A stretch of 64,000 bases of DNA, taken from positions 620,001-684,000 of the forward strand of contig JADILM010000004.1 of assembly GCA_016617785.1 (NCBI GenBank), in the 5' to 3' direction. The position numbers and the translations under genes were made by a program. This document shows positions 41,827-53,534 of this stretch, one piece after another. This stretch comes from Sporobolomyces roseus. Its lineage: Eukaryota > Basidiomycota > Microbotryomycetes > Sporidiobolales > Sporidiobolaceae. How positions within the stretch are numbered: position 1 is the first letter of the stretch; every line of letters begins with the position of its first letter. The notes beneath the pieces are model-generated. The model ran no database searches and was not told where the DNA came from. It saw only the letters and a list, made by a program, of their open reading frames with translations.

Positions 41827-44800
41827 TTACTCGATATCACTCAAAGATCTCACAGGAGGATCCAACTTGATCTCTTGAACGGTTTCGTCCGCTTGAGGTT
41901 CAGCTTCAGTGAGAGGAGGAGGAGGACTTTCACCCCAACCTTCGTAAGGTTCTCCCAAAGAGCTCCTAGGACTAGCGGCAGCTTCATTCGAATTGACTGA
42001 TCCACCATCGTTCTCGTTGTCATCCCAACTCGTCGTCAATGTTCGTGGATGAAACATTCCTGAAAATCCTCCTCCTCCTGAGTTATCGGAAGTGTCGAAA
42101 GTCCCAGGCATCATTCCAGAGTTGAGGTTATCGGTGCTTCCGAAAGGTGAGGAGAGGAGGGAGTGGGATTGAGATGGGGCGGCAGAAGCTTGTCGGGATT
42201 GAATAGCACTCTCGACAGCAGAGATCGATTTCGCTCCTCCGATCGGTCGAGCGGTTCGACGGCGGTAGAAGAGGAGGTAGGCGGAAGATGAGACGGCTCG
42301 AGTAGGATCAGAGAGGGGAGAGACACGAGACTATGAGAGGGGATCTGTCAGATTCGTAGTAAAAAACAAGAGAAAGGGAAATGAAGACTCACATCATCGA
42401 AATCGTACCACTTGTTGGTATCGGGATTCTTGGCGTACGCAGTGTAGTGACCTCCTCCTAGTCCTCCAAAGTGATTCGAAACGGCGTAGAGGTCGTAGAG
42501 GAGCGAATCGGGTTCGGAGATCGCAGGTGCGTTTCCTTCTCCCATTTCCGCTGCCAACCGTCTCTCGACCTTGTCCCCTTCAACGAACGGTTCCATATCG
42601 AATCCTTCCAACGGGAAATCGACGAAATCGTCAATCTTGTCCCTCGTGTAACGACCCGAACTGAACCTCTTGAGTGCGAAAACGAGTACATCGGGAGCTT
42701 TCCAAATCTCTACCTTCTTCGTCGCTTGCTTGAAATCCTTACATGCTGAACAATACCACATGTCTTCTTCTCCTAATCGTTCCTCCTTCGTGAACTCGGT
42801 CAAACATTGGTCGAGAGTGATCGTTTGTTTTTGCTTTCCGAGCGATTTTCGTGCCGCGAGAGCAGGGTCGACGACTTCATCCGCTTCTTCCCATCGACTA
42901 GCCGTTGAACTGAAGAAGTACTCGGCGGCGGAGGGATCCCAATCAACGACGATGTAATCTCCTGTTCGAATAAGCGGTTGAGGTAGAGGAGTGGGAGTTT
43001 CGGTTTCGGGAGCAGCAGACTGGGTCTCTTCCTTCTTCTCGTCGACGGGTTCCTCCTCCTCCGCCTTCTCTCCATCGACGGATTGAGCTGGAGGAGAGAA
43101 CATGTCGTAGTCCTCATTGACGGTTCGAGAAGAGGCGGAAGTCGAGGTGGTAGCAATGTTCGCTCGATTCTCGAGGGGTTCGAGGTCGGCCATGAAAGCT
43201 GATTGACCGAGAGGAAGTGTTGTAGGATCTCCTCGTCTCTTGCTGACTTGTAGACTGAACATGGCGCCGCGAGAAGGAGTGGAAGATTTAGGGGTCGAGG
43301 TGGATGTTGAGGGAACGGGAGGAGGTAAGAGGGAGGAAATGGAATCGGTGAGAGTCAGGCTCGAGGTGATAGAGGCGGATTCGAGGGAAGGTGGGGCTTC
43401 GTCGACGTCCATAGCAGAATCATTTGGGGTAGAGGGAACGACGGTTGCGTCAGAAGCGGGATCGGCGAGAGCTGAAGGAGCTGCCGATTCTGATGATGAG
43501 GTCCCTGATGACGAAGGAGCATCGGCTGCTGCTGGAGAGCCTGAAGCTTTCCTGATCTCAGTCTCCGAATAGTCCAATAGCTCATCGCCGAGCGTCGTGA
43601 CTCGTTGATACTGTTTGACGATCGCTCGCTGAATTCCAGCTGTCGTCGATGCTTCTTCTTGAGTGAGGGATAAGATGAACGGTGAGGCGAAGTAGTCGGC
43701 TCCTCCAGTGACTCCGAACGACATCTTTGAAGGTTTCGCCACCTTTCGATGGAGAACGACGAGGATGACGGGTGCGTCGGGATCTTCGGGAGTAGCGGCA
43801 GCTTTGTTCTTGCGGAATCGAGGTTGAGAGATGGTGCCAGAAGTTTCGTAAATGACGATGCGGTCGTTCTTCGTGTTGATTTCCGTAATGAGATCGTCGT
43901 CAGGCCATTCCTTGAAGAACTTGCTGTGCCATTCCTCAGTCACAACGAGCTGTATTCAGAATCATCAGTACGATAGTCGTGACTAGAGTGATTTGAGATT
44001 ACCCACCGATTTCGGATCCATGTTGAGAACGGTTCCGACACAACTTTTCAGAGTTTTGAGAGTTCCACTCTTCGGGACCTCAATCTCGAGCTATCGCGAG
44101 AGAAGTCGTCAGTCCTTGTACGATACGACGGGAGGAACGAAGCTGAACTCACAGAGATGACCTTCTTCGAGTGATCAATGGGAACGAAGTAGACGATTCC
44201 GGTCCATTTCTTCGTAATCGGCAGATTCGTCGTCACATACATGAAAGGATCAAACGTGATTGATACCTACGGGCAATCCTGTCAGTGGTGCTTAAGGGAA
44301 ATTGATGAATAGTGGGCTCACTTTGTCGCAATCTGGACAAACGACGGTACTTCGGTATTGACCTTGAAACAAATCGACAATGACCGAATCGTTCCTACTC
44401 CTGTACTGCTCCCAGCAAGTCTTCGCCATCTCCACCAACTCCTTGTCTCCTCCTCCCTCCCAATCAGGTGCAGAAGTTCCAGGTTTCTTCAAGATCCTGT
44501 TCAAATCCTCGTGCGTTCCATCGAGTAAGAAAGCGAGGAGTTCTTGCGAGTCTTGTTGACCGTATCCTGAGAATTGAGGGGCGAAACGAGAGACGGCTTG
44601 TTTGAACTCGCGAGGAGCGACTGAAGATCCAGATCCGTGCCACATTCGTTCGATGAGTTGACCGAAAGCTTCTGCAACTTGTCCGTCCATTCCGAGAGGG
44701 TTGTCCCGATTCAGTTCGTCCTTGTACGCTCCCGCTGTGACAGAGACGCAATAGTGTCAGCGACAGCTACTCGGAGGAAGCGAAAAGAGAGGGAACTCAC

Positions 44801-46354
44801 AAAGGAAGTAATCTTTCAGTTCTTTCGTGTTCGACATGCATTGAATGGCAGAGTTCATGAAGCAGGTACTGTGTCAATATAGGTTCGTCAGTCGTCGTAC
44901 AAGAGAGCATGAAAGGATTTCGACGACTCACTTTCCGAGATTCGATAAACCAACCAAACCCTTGTGTCCAGCTTTCGCTTGTCCAGTCTTACTCCTCGTC
45001 AATGCACCCGTAATTGAGCTAATCAATCCTCCTCCACTGCTGCTCCCACTAGCCTTTGCATTCGCGTTCGAACTCGCTTGAGTAGCAATTCCAGCGAGAT
45101 TTCCATTCGATTTCGGCTTGTTCAGAGTTGACGACCAACCTCCAGCAAAGATTCCTTTCGACGCCTTCTTCTCAGGCGCTGGTACATCACCGGAAGGAGT
45201 AGTAGCTCGTGTAGAAGGCGCTGGAGTTCCGGCTTGAATCGCTGCGAGAATAGCTTCGGAATCGACCAACCAAGTTCCATCTGGTTTCTGCTGTTCGACG
45301 GCGATACGAGTTTCGGGATCCGAGAGTAATCCTTCATCGAGGGTTGTATCTTCGGGGAGCTCGAGGAGTTCGACGCCAGACTCTTTCAGTTTGTCGGCGA
45401 GAACGAATGCTGGTCCTTCGCTGGCAGAGACTGGATCGCCTGCTTCAGGTAAGCGCCATAGTCGAGTAGGTCTACCGAGAGAGAACGCCTCGGAGGCGAA
45501 TCGATGAAGAGCGGAGAAGGGGGAAGAGGAAGCGAGAGAGACTGTAGGAGCGGTTTCGAGATTGGGAATAGAGACGGGAGAAGTCGAAGAGCTGTCGGAA
45601 GGGCAGAGAAGGAAGATTTGGAAGGCGGGAGGGAAGAATTCGACTCGTTCACTGCCGAAACCTCCTTGGGAGACGACAGTTCGTGCAAAGTCGGGTCCAT
45701 TCGAGCCGTACCTGTAGAGGTTTCTCGCTCAAATCAGCTGCTTGGACGGTAAACAGATTACGCAGAATGCAATGCGACGACGTACCAGTCCTTGAGCATC
45801 CCGTAAGCAGCAGATGGGATCAATTCGAGGTCGACTCCCTCTGAAAGCGGTTTCCTCAATTGACCGTCTACTACGAGACTCGAATTGTCAATCGGTCCTA
45901 CTTCCTCGACTGAGATTGATGCATCATCTTCCTTTGTCTCTGCAGTCCCTGAACAAGCCGTAATCCACCTCCTGTACCAGACTCGCGAAACCAAGTTCCA
46001 ACTATCTCCTGCTTCCAACTGACCGTTTTTCAACTCTTTGATGATCTCCAACTGTACATTTCCGGGTGGGCCAGAGAAGGGTTGAGCGACGTCTTCGTAA
46101 GCTGGAGGTGAATCTTCTCGAGAGATGGAAGCGTTGGCATCTTCATCAGAAGAAGGGGAAGCTGGAGTGGAAGATATCTTGAGTCTTGAAGCGCCTATAG
46201 ACCCTTCAGTATCACTCAATTGATTCGTGTCCATCAGGTCTTCACTGTTGGCTCGTTTCGAGGCGGACGAGTGAGGTGAACTCAGGGGCCTTTTGTGTCG
46301 TGAAGGAGAGGAGGAAGCTAGTCGATTGGGGCTCGTGGGGCGTTCCAAGACCAT
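41827..46354 (-). CDS. UBP12: Ubiquitin carboxyl-terminal hydrolase, UBP12/USP4-15 type, 1362 aa
   Basis: Eight exons: 46354-45786, 45711-44932, 44868-44801, 44734-44322, 44266-44153, 44090-44007, 43949-42393, 42330-41827. After a Ser-rich N-terminus, a DUSP domain spans residues about 95-225 ([19 protein letters not shown]...YGMLKDWYG). The USP catalytic domain starts with the Cys box [18 protein letters not shown] (Cys about residue 451), contains the [14 protein letters not shown] box and zinc ligands CPDCDK and CSACKD, and ends with the His box [15 protein letters not shown] and a SAYLLFY box. A Ser/Glu-rich insert splits the catalytic domain, as in USP4/15. It should remove ubiquitin from substrates in cytosol and nucleus. 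The tail after the catalytic domain is about 140 residues, Ser- and Asp-rich. Confidence 0.95.
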
Positions 46355-46696
46355 ACACTCGAACCGAGGTGAAGGCGAGCTATGATTTAGCTTGAGTGAG
46401 TGTTTGTGGAGAAAGAGCGAGAAGTTCAGTCGGTGGATTTGAGATTGAAAAAATGATCAACTCTCGTGGGTTGAAGCGAGAAGAGGTGTAGTTGTGAGTC
46501 GTGAGGTCGAGGATGAAACCGCGCAAGTCGAGAGAGGCAAAGAATGAAAGAGAAGGAACGAGAAATCGCTTGCGAGGCCAAGTTTCGCAAACTTGCGCGT
46601 TCGCTACTCTCGATGAAGCACGAGACTAGTCCGACTTGCTCGAGGCAAGGTGAGGGTTCAGTAGATTGTAATGGTCTATCATTCATTTTGATATAT
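46355..46696. promoter_or_regulatory. Intergenic region, ZPR1 3' end to UBP12 promoter
   Basis: These 342 bp lie between the ZPR1 stop and the UBP12 start, both minus strand. They hold the UBP12 promoter. No repeat or RNA gene is seen. Confidence 0.4.
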
Positions 46697-48399
46697 CTAT
46701 TCCTTCTTCTCCTCTGCTGAATCATCGAACTCGCCAGGACCGTAGTTCTCAGTCTGAATATCATTCAATCCAAGCTCCTCGTTCTGCTCATGTGATCGAT
46801 CGTAGCTCTCCTCGGAGAGTTGAGGGTCGGGGTCGGGAGCGTAAAGGGATTGAACGAAAGAGTTGGCCATAGGATCGTCGAGGATAACGGTGAAAGGCAT
46901 TTCGACATTGATGGCCTGCGAGTTGGAATTGATTGAGTCAGCATCCGATGGGGTATGTCGATTGATCCTGATCAATCATGCTAGTGCTACAGAGAAGGGC
47001 GACTTACCTTCTTTAGGTTCGTCAAGAAGCTGTCCATACCACTCTGTCTCGAGGTTGTTCCAGCAGCAGCGGCATCTCCCTTCGCGAACGAACTCGCATC
47101 CAACTCTTCGTACACCTGATTCAGTAATCCTTCCAATGTTGTGAATCGTCCTCCGAGTGTCCCAGGGTTGAGTTCGAGTTCGATTTCGGGAATGACGAGC
47201 CCGGCGGTTTCAGACTAGTTACAAGAGAGTGAGACGAGGTGAATCAATATGTTGTGACTTCTGATAAGAAAGAGAGGAAAGCGCACCTTGAGGATATCTC
47301 GAGATAGATCGTCTGATTCCTCCACTTTCAGTGTGATCCTTCGTCCCTTCTCTGCGATAGCTCCTCCAGACTTTACTTCAGTATCCCGGTATCCACAGTC
47401 GTGGCAGTTGGTCGACATGAGAATGATATCCTGTGAGTGAAATGAAGAGAGGTCGACGAATTCCGTCAGCATCCAGTTGATCAGAGAGTTAAGAAGAGCA
47501 AACATACCTTGAAATGAGGAATGTTAACCGTCTTCATCAGAGTCTCGAGCTCGGAACCACACAGCGAGCAGATACCGGGGAAAGAGAGGACCTCCTCTGG
47601 GTAATGACTCGTCTCCTTGCTCTGACTCTCATCATGGGCCAATCCCAACGCGTTATCCTCCTCCTTGCTCCTACCGTACTCTTGTTTCCTCCACTTCGGG
47701 TCGTTCAAACCGCCTCGAGTTTCGACGAAAGAGTTTCCAGAAGGGTCCTCCAATTTGAGGGTGAAGTGAGGCATCGGTCCTTGCGCTTCTCGAACGGGCT
47801 TGACGTCCAGAGTATCATCCTTGTCGAGATCCGGCACAATCAATCTCAACTTCTCGACCAATTCCCCAATCTTTTCGAAAAGTTCTGGATGTTGAATCTT
47901 CCTCAAAGGTTGATCATGCTCCAAATCCCTGATCGTATCACTCAATACTCCTTCTACCGTTGTGAACTGTCCTCGTCCGGCTGGGATCTGTAGTTGATAC
48001 TCCGGGATTGAGATGAGGCAATGTTCAGATTTGACGAGTTGTCGATCCAAATCTTCGTAATTGTTGCATTTGACCGTGTAGATGGAACCGAGGGGTTGAA
48101 TCTCTCCTGCTGCTTGAATGTCGTTGTTCTTGTATCCACAGTGCTCGCAGTGGAACGAGACTACGATAACTTCTCGGAAGTAAGGAATAACAGTGAGAAG
48201 CATTCGAGTTTCCCCCTAAAGATCCGCTCAAAGTGTTTGTTAGCTATCATTCACTGGATCAGAGGTAGCGAGATAGGCTCACCTGCTCGTGACATTCCAT
48301 GCAAAGCGATTCAATAACTTCGACTGGTACATCTCCAGCTCCTACTGCATCTCCAATTGGCTTCCATTCATTCTCTTGTGGTTGTTGTGTAGCTGACAT
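46697..48399 (-). CDS. ZPR1: Zinc-finger protein ZPR1
   Basis: Exons 48399-48283, 48215-47508, 47430-47287, 47214-47008 and 46915-46697 give 464 aa, the usual length. Both ZPR1 modules are complete. The first zinc finger is CMEC...[12 protein letters not shown] (residues about 33-75), followed by an alpha/beta domain with [12 protein letters not shown]. The second is CSLCG...[15 protein letters not shown], followed by [14 protein letters not shown]1 binds eEF1A, acts in its folding, and shuttles to the nucleus in growing cells. The C-terminus is acidic. The gene precedes UBP12 on the same strand but with its own 342-bp spacer, so the two are probably independently transcribed. Confidence 0.97.
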
Positions 48400-49220
48400 A
48401 GTCGTAGAAGGTCAAGAGGGGGAAGTGGAGGTGTGGCAAGGTTGGATTGATGAGCTAATGAAAAAGTTTAAACGCGATAGCTTCTAGCTTGTAGTAATCT
48501 CTATCGTGTTTAATAGCTTCTGAAGTGGATCTAGAAGTGTTTTGGCGAGTTTGCCGAAGTGAAGTGAAGTGAAAGAAGAGAAGTCGACCTCTTCGCTCAT
48601 GAAATCTTCGAGAGAAATCGCAAGTCCAAAATGGAAAATTGAAACCTCGTTCATAAGATAGTGCGATCCTCGGTGGACAAGATGACATGGGGACTATGGT
48701 GATTGACCGAGGGAACGTGGAAGTCGACGGAAACGTCGCAAAATAGGAAATTCGGGAACAATGATCCACTCGCTTGTTGAGCCAGCAGCTGTATTATCGG
48801 AGATATCGCTTCTGCGGCGGCTTCCCCGTCAGCGTCGACAGCCTGTGCGAGGATCCCAAGATCCGTGTCTGGTGCAGACTCTGGTCAATCTCGGGATTCG
48901 ACGAGAATCTTTTCCACTCTCGTCTCGCTCATTTCGCTCTCAATGCTTCGCACACAGGATGAGGGATAGGTACGAAAGAGAGGTTTGCATTACTGATTGA
49001 CGTGAGGAGAAGCGAGAGGGGGGAGTATCCAAGGTGAAAAGAACGAGGCAAAATAACATCCCAGATCCAACGAACGAGTCGAAGGCTCTAGGGTCAGGGT
49101 AATTAAGAGAAAGTAAGAAAGCGAAAGAGCAGATCAATATAAGGGGAATCGAAGAGGGTACTACTAAGGGAAACCGAGAGAACTGGAAACGACGAGAACG
49201 AGAACGAAAAGAAGTAGCGT
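48400..49220. promoter_or_regulatory. Intergenic region, ZPR1 promoter and transporter 3' flank
   Basis: These 821 bp lie between the transporter stop (49221) and the ZPR1 start (48399), both minus strand. The ZPR1-proximal part holds its promoter. The part next to the transporter stop is A-rich (GAGAAAGTAAGAAAGCGAAAG at 49107). The small open frames lack recognisable content. Confidence 0.4.
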
Positions 49221-52200
49221 TTATGCTGACTTCTCGCCGGCGTAAGCGTACTTGCCATCGGTTCCCATCTCTTCGGGAGTGATCCAGTGGTAAAGCTCCT
49301 CCTTGGGTCCAACGTTTTGACGAAGGATGTATCGGCGGAAGTTGTAAGGGAGTTGACGGATGTGGTAGGCGGCATGCTATCAACGACGTATAGGTGTCAG
49401 TCCCACAAGATCGACGTCGTTGGTGTGGAAGGAGAGAAGAGACTCACCTTCTTGGTGGGAACAGAGAAGACTTGGTCGAGTTCTTCGAGTGTGAGAGCCT
49501 TGGTCTCGGGCATGAAGAGCCAAACGAGGACAGTACCGATGACGTTCCATGCGGCGTCTGAGTAGAGAGGGATTCGGTCAGCTGCAAGTCGCGGAAGAAG
49601 AGTGGAAAACGAAAACTTACACCATCCGAAAGCTCCTTGAGGTCGGAAAGCACCGAGGAGACGAGGGAAGGTGAGAGCGACGATGAAGTTGCTGATTGTG
49701 TGTAAGAGAGGTCAGCGGTGTTTGAGGGTTGAGCAGGTGAGGAAAACTTACAAAGTCCAGGTGGTAGCGGTTGCGAAAGACATTCCGACGTCTCGGACGT
49801 AAAGGGGGAATGCTTCGGCAGAGTAGGTGAAAGGAACGGGACCCTCTCCAGGAGAGTAGGCGATACAGTGGAGGTAGATACCGAGAGCGACAACAGCGAT
49901 ACGAGCCTTGGAAGCTAAATTTTCGAGAAAATGATAGAAAAAGTCAGTCTCTAAACGTTAACGAAGGCGCAAAATCTGCTCACTCTCAGGTATAAAGAAT
50001 GCCATCCCAGCTATGTACGAACAAGAACGATATTAGCGAAGAGGAAACGAAGGAGAAAGTGAAAAAACGAATTTACTCATGAGAAGGAAGAGCGCCATCA
50101 AGGGGAAGGTAACGAGGAGGAGGGTTCGTCGTCCGTAAGCTGTGGGGTACATAGATGGAGTCAGTGTACTATCGGGAGGAATATGAGCCTGAATCTCGAC
50201 TTACTGTCGATGGTGTAAATTGCGGCTGTAGAAATCACCCAAACTTGTCAGTACTTTCCAATCGATGTGAAGTGAGAGAAACAAGACTTACGGGCAGCAG
50301 CGACCCAGTTGAGGGCTCCGAAACCGAGAGTGGCACCGAGGGCAGAGATTTCCGAGAAACCAGCTTGACGGAAAATAGTCGAAGAGTAGTAGGCGATGAC
50401 GTTGATACCACAGAATTGTTGCATGAACATGACGATACCGGATGCGAGGGCGGCACGACGGTTACGAGGGACGGAGAAGAGTTCGACGATAGCGAGACGA
50501 CCGGTAGCGATGTTGGCCTCCTCCTCGAGAAGAGCGTGAATCATGAAGAGATCACGAGCGGCTTGGAGCTTGGTGTGACGGAGACGGCAGAGTGAATCGT
50601 AAGCTTCGACGTATCGACCACGACCGCTGGACAGGGAAGAGAGTGTGAGCTGAGATTTTGAATAAAAAAGCAGAGTTCAAGCTTACATCAACCAACGAGG
50701 AGATTCAGGGCAGAACCAAACTTGAGCCATGACGAAGAAAGCGGGAAGAGCGGCAGATCCAAGCATGAGACTGAAAAGAGAGAAGAAGAAGAATGAGTTT
50801 TTCGAGCAGATTGAGAGAAGGAGGTCAATGCGATAAACTCACCGCCAGTTCAATCCGGTGATGCCTGAAGCTGGATCGGGGACATGGTAGAAGACGAGCG
50901 AGGAAACTGTTCCAAGCATGATCCCGAATGCGGTCTACATTCGAAAAAGAGAAGTCAGTCGAAAGCTTGAAACAACAGCGATTCGAAGAAGAGTCGAAAA
51001 AGCTTACCCAGACCTGCCATTGCATTACGAGAGCGCCACGAATGAGGGGGGGAGCAGTTTCAGCACCGTAGACGGGGACAGTGGCAGACTTGGGTCCGAT
51101 ACCCAATCCGAGAACGAAACTGTCGAGAAATAGAGAGAAGAGGTCAGTGTCGGTTGACCTGTGGCAACTCAGAAGAGACGGAATACCCACCGAGCAGCGA
51201 AGAGATGCTCCCATGAGTTGGTACAACCCGCCCAGATACAGGTGAGAGCGGAAAGAGTGGCAGTCAAGAAAATAGTTCCACGACGTCCGAGCCAGTTGTT
51301 CAAAGGAGCCGTGAGCCAGCAACCGATGACAGCACAGCAGAGGTAAGGAGCACCGTTGACGAGACCTGTCGAATACTGATGAGTTAGCTTACGAAATTGT
51401 TGAGGAAATCGAAAGCAAAAACGTACCGAGAAGCCATTCGTTCCTGTCAGCACCGGGAGCTCCACGTTCAGTGTTCAATCCGAATTGAGGTGCCCAGAAC
51501 AAGTTGGCTCCGTTCGTGACCTAATCAGGGTTTACGAAGAGAAGTCAGAACTTGTACTCGCGAAAAGAAAGCGAATCTTTCGCCAAAGTGGGTTCATCGC
51601 GAGAGTGGGATCACGGCGAGAGAGAGAGAGCAGACTCACTGATTCGTCCATTCCTTGAACTGCAGCGCACATGGAACAGCAGATGACGAGGAAGTAGAGC
51701 ATTTTAGGGTGATCCCATTTGTGAGTCTGAAAATAGCAAAAGATTCGGAAGTGGGTTAGGAGGTCTGTTCGCAAAAGTTACCTCCTGAGTGGCAAACGGG
51801 GACTCACAACTTCACGACGAAGGACGTTCTTGTCCTCTTCACTGAGCATGTCGAGGTGTTCGAATGCGAGAGGATCTTGAGCTACTTGAGCACCCTTCGC
51901 GAATTCCATTTCGTATTGTTGCAGCCCTTTCTCTACAGCAAACGCTCGACCCATGGCTGCGAGTCCATAAGAGTGTCAATAGTGATCTGTCATGTGCGAG
52001 AAAGTCGACTTACCTTCGAGACGTTCATGAGAAATTCCAGTAAGGGGGTTCTCCAAAGCGGCGTTGACGTTCAATTTACGTTCTCCATCATGGTGAGCGA
52101 ATTCGCCTTCTCCAGCGAGTTCGCGCTTCTCGTCAGTACCCTTGTTAGCCTTGTCTTGCGCGATGAGTTCGCGTTGTCGAGCGATAGAAGGGTCAATTGG

Positions 52201-52242
52201 TCGATTCGGACCAATGGGATGTTTCTCGTTCGCGTGCGACAT
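49221..52242 (-). CDS. MFS sugar transporter, 16 exons, 655 aa
   Basis: Exons 52242-52014, 51956-51808, 51726-51640, 51520-51427, 51365-51191, 51119-51008, 50934-50843, 50770-50687, 50626-50292, 50225-50205, 50139-50077, 50010-49984, 49914-49752, 49691-49621, 49557-49448 and 49376-49221. A long hydrophilic N-terminus (about 140 residues) precedes a 12-helix sugar-porter fold with the signatures [23 protein letters not shown] and [15 protein letters not shown], plus [14 protein letters not shown] in helix 7. It should import a hexose or polyol across the plasma membrane; the specificity is not readable. Exons 10 and 12 are only 21 and 27 nt. The many small exons split nearly every helix. Confidence 0.93.
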
Positions 52243-53520
52243 GGTTGTGTTTTAAACGACGGTGGTGAGTGTTGTTCTGGTCGTTTGCGGTCGTCGTGAG
52301 GCGGTCGAGTGAGATAGAGAGACGAAGAGGGGGGAAAGTGGGATATGTGAGGGGTAAGAGAGAGGAGAGAGGAAAAAAAATTCGTTGCCCCAAAGTGCCC
52401 ACTATTTTCGATCAATAATGCGGAGGTCCAAGGGATTTAAAATGACCTTGTGCCATTTTGAGGTTTTGACGACCGAAACGGACCGGGTGTGTCCTTCGCA
52501 AAAATTCTGCACACGACCGTTTCCGCATGGCTTCCACTGTCGCTTTTCGCTTCTTATATTCGATATGTGGAGGGGAGTGGAGGAGCTGAAACCAAGCTGA
52601 ACGACTGGCGAACAGGCGCCCACTGGGAGCTGATCGATGGAAGGCGATTTGACTGAATTCGCTAGCGCGAAATGTCCACTCTGCAAACCGCCGACCTCGC
52701 GAATCCGCCGAACCTCGTACGTACGAGAGAGACAGGAGGCAGAACGACGATGTCCGACGACGAGGGAACGACGCAGAGACGACGCAGACAGCGCTGAAAT
52801 GGATTCAATTATAGTGTCATTGCGCAAAGTGAGAGCCATTGAATGACGTTGTTGGGAGAAGAACAGGTGGGGGGGACATCGGCACGGCTCGAAGAGGAGC
52901 AGACGAACCGTTCAGGGAGAGGGTGCAAGGTCGGGGGTAGAAAGAATGAGGGAGAAGAGGATTGAAGACTGTGGACTTTGCAAGAGGAGGAGTCGTTGAC
53001 GTAGCGTCGGAATCCGTTCCCTCTGTACGTATAGCCATTCGTGGCCTGTCGCTATCCAGCGTCAAGTGAATGAACGAAGCAAGGTGTGAAGAGCGAGAGG
53101 AAGGGCAAGAGACTCGTGTTTTCGTAACTTCGTTCGCGAGTCGCAAGAAATTTAGGAGACTCGCTTCTCCCACTCGACCATCCCGAACTCTTTCGCTACG
53201 GCGAGCGCCTTGATCAGCTCACCGGAAGCGACTTAGCTCGCAAACAAGGTTTCGATCATCGTCAAGTTCAAGCAACTTGCCTTCTTCCCCTCTTCAAAAC
53301 TCCGTCAAACCTGAAACAACATCAGGACGCGGCAAAGAGCGAATAGACTACACAACCAAGAGCACTTACAGCTAAGGTAAGCTCCCCATCCTTTAGAACG
53401 CGTTCGTCTGAGGTAAGAGGAGGTAAAACGGACCGACGTCAACAACCTAGCTTTCGAGGAACGGCGCTACTAGAGCTGACACTAGGTAGTGTATGACAGC
53501 TTTATGGCAAGATTCGAACA
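52243..53520. promoter_or_regulatory. Divergent upstream region, transporter / Ser-rich gene
   Basis: These 1278 bp separate two head-to-head genes and must hold both promoters. Next to the transporter is a C/T tract on the minus strand (complement of 52305-52380). A possible 5' UTR intron of the plus-strand gene runs from GTAAGC at about 53379 to a TAG at about 53472. Two small upstream ATGs at 53493 and 53504 precede the main start. No coding gene is supported by the open frames between 52400 and 53170. Confidence 0.45.
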
Positions 53521-53534
53521 ATGAAAGACGATGA
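53493..53534 (+). promoter_or_regulatory. Two short upstream ORFs before the Ser-rich gene
   Basis: An ATG at 53493 opens 13 codons and stops at 53534, past the main ATG in another frame. An ATG at 53504 opens 6 codons and stops in TGA at 53522-53524, overlapping the main ATG at 53521 as ATGA. They matter only if the transcript begins upstream of them, which the sequence cannot show. Confidence 0.4.

Noticed and set aside
52402..53173. Several open frames of 70-145 residues between the transporter and the Ser-rich gene
   Set aside because: Mutually overlapping on both strands, Arg/Ser-rich by composition and without splice-consistent extensions.
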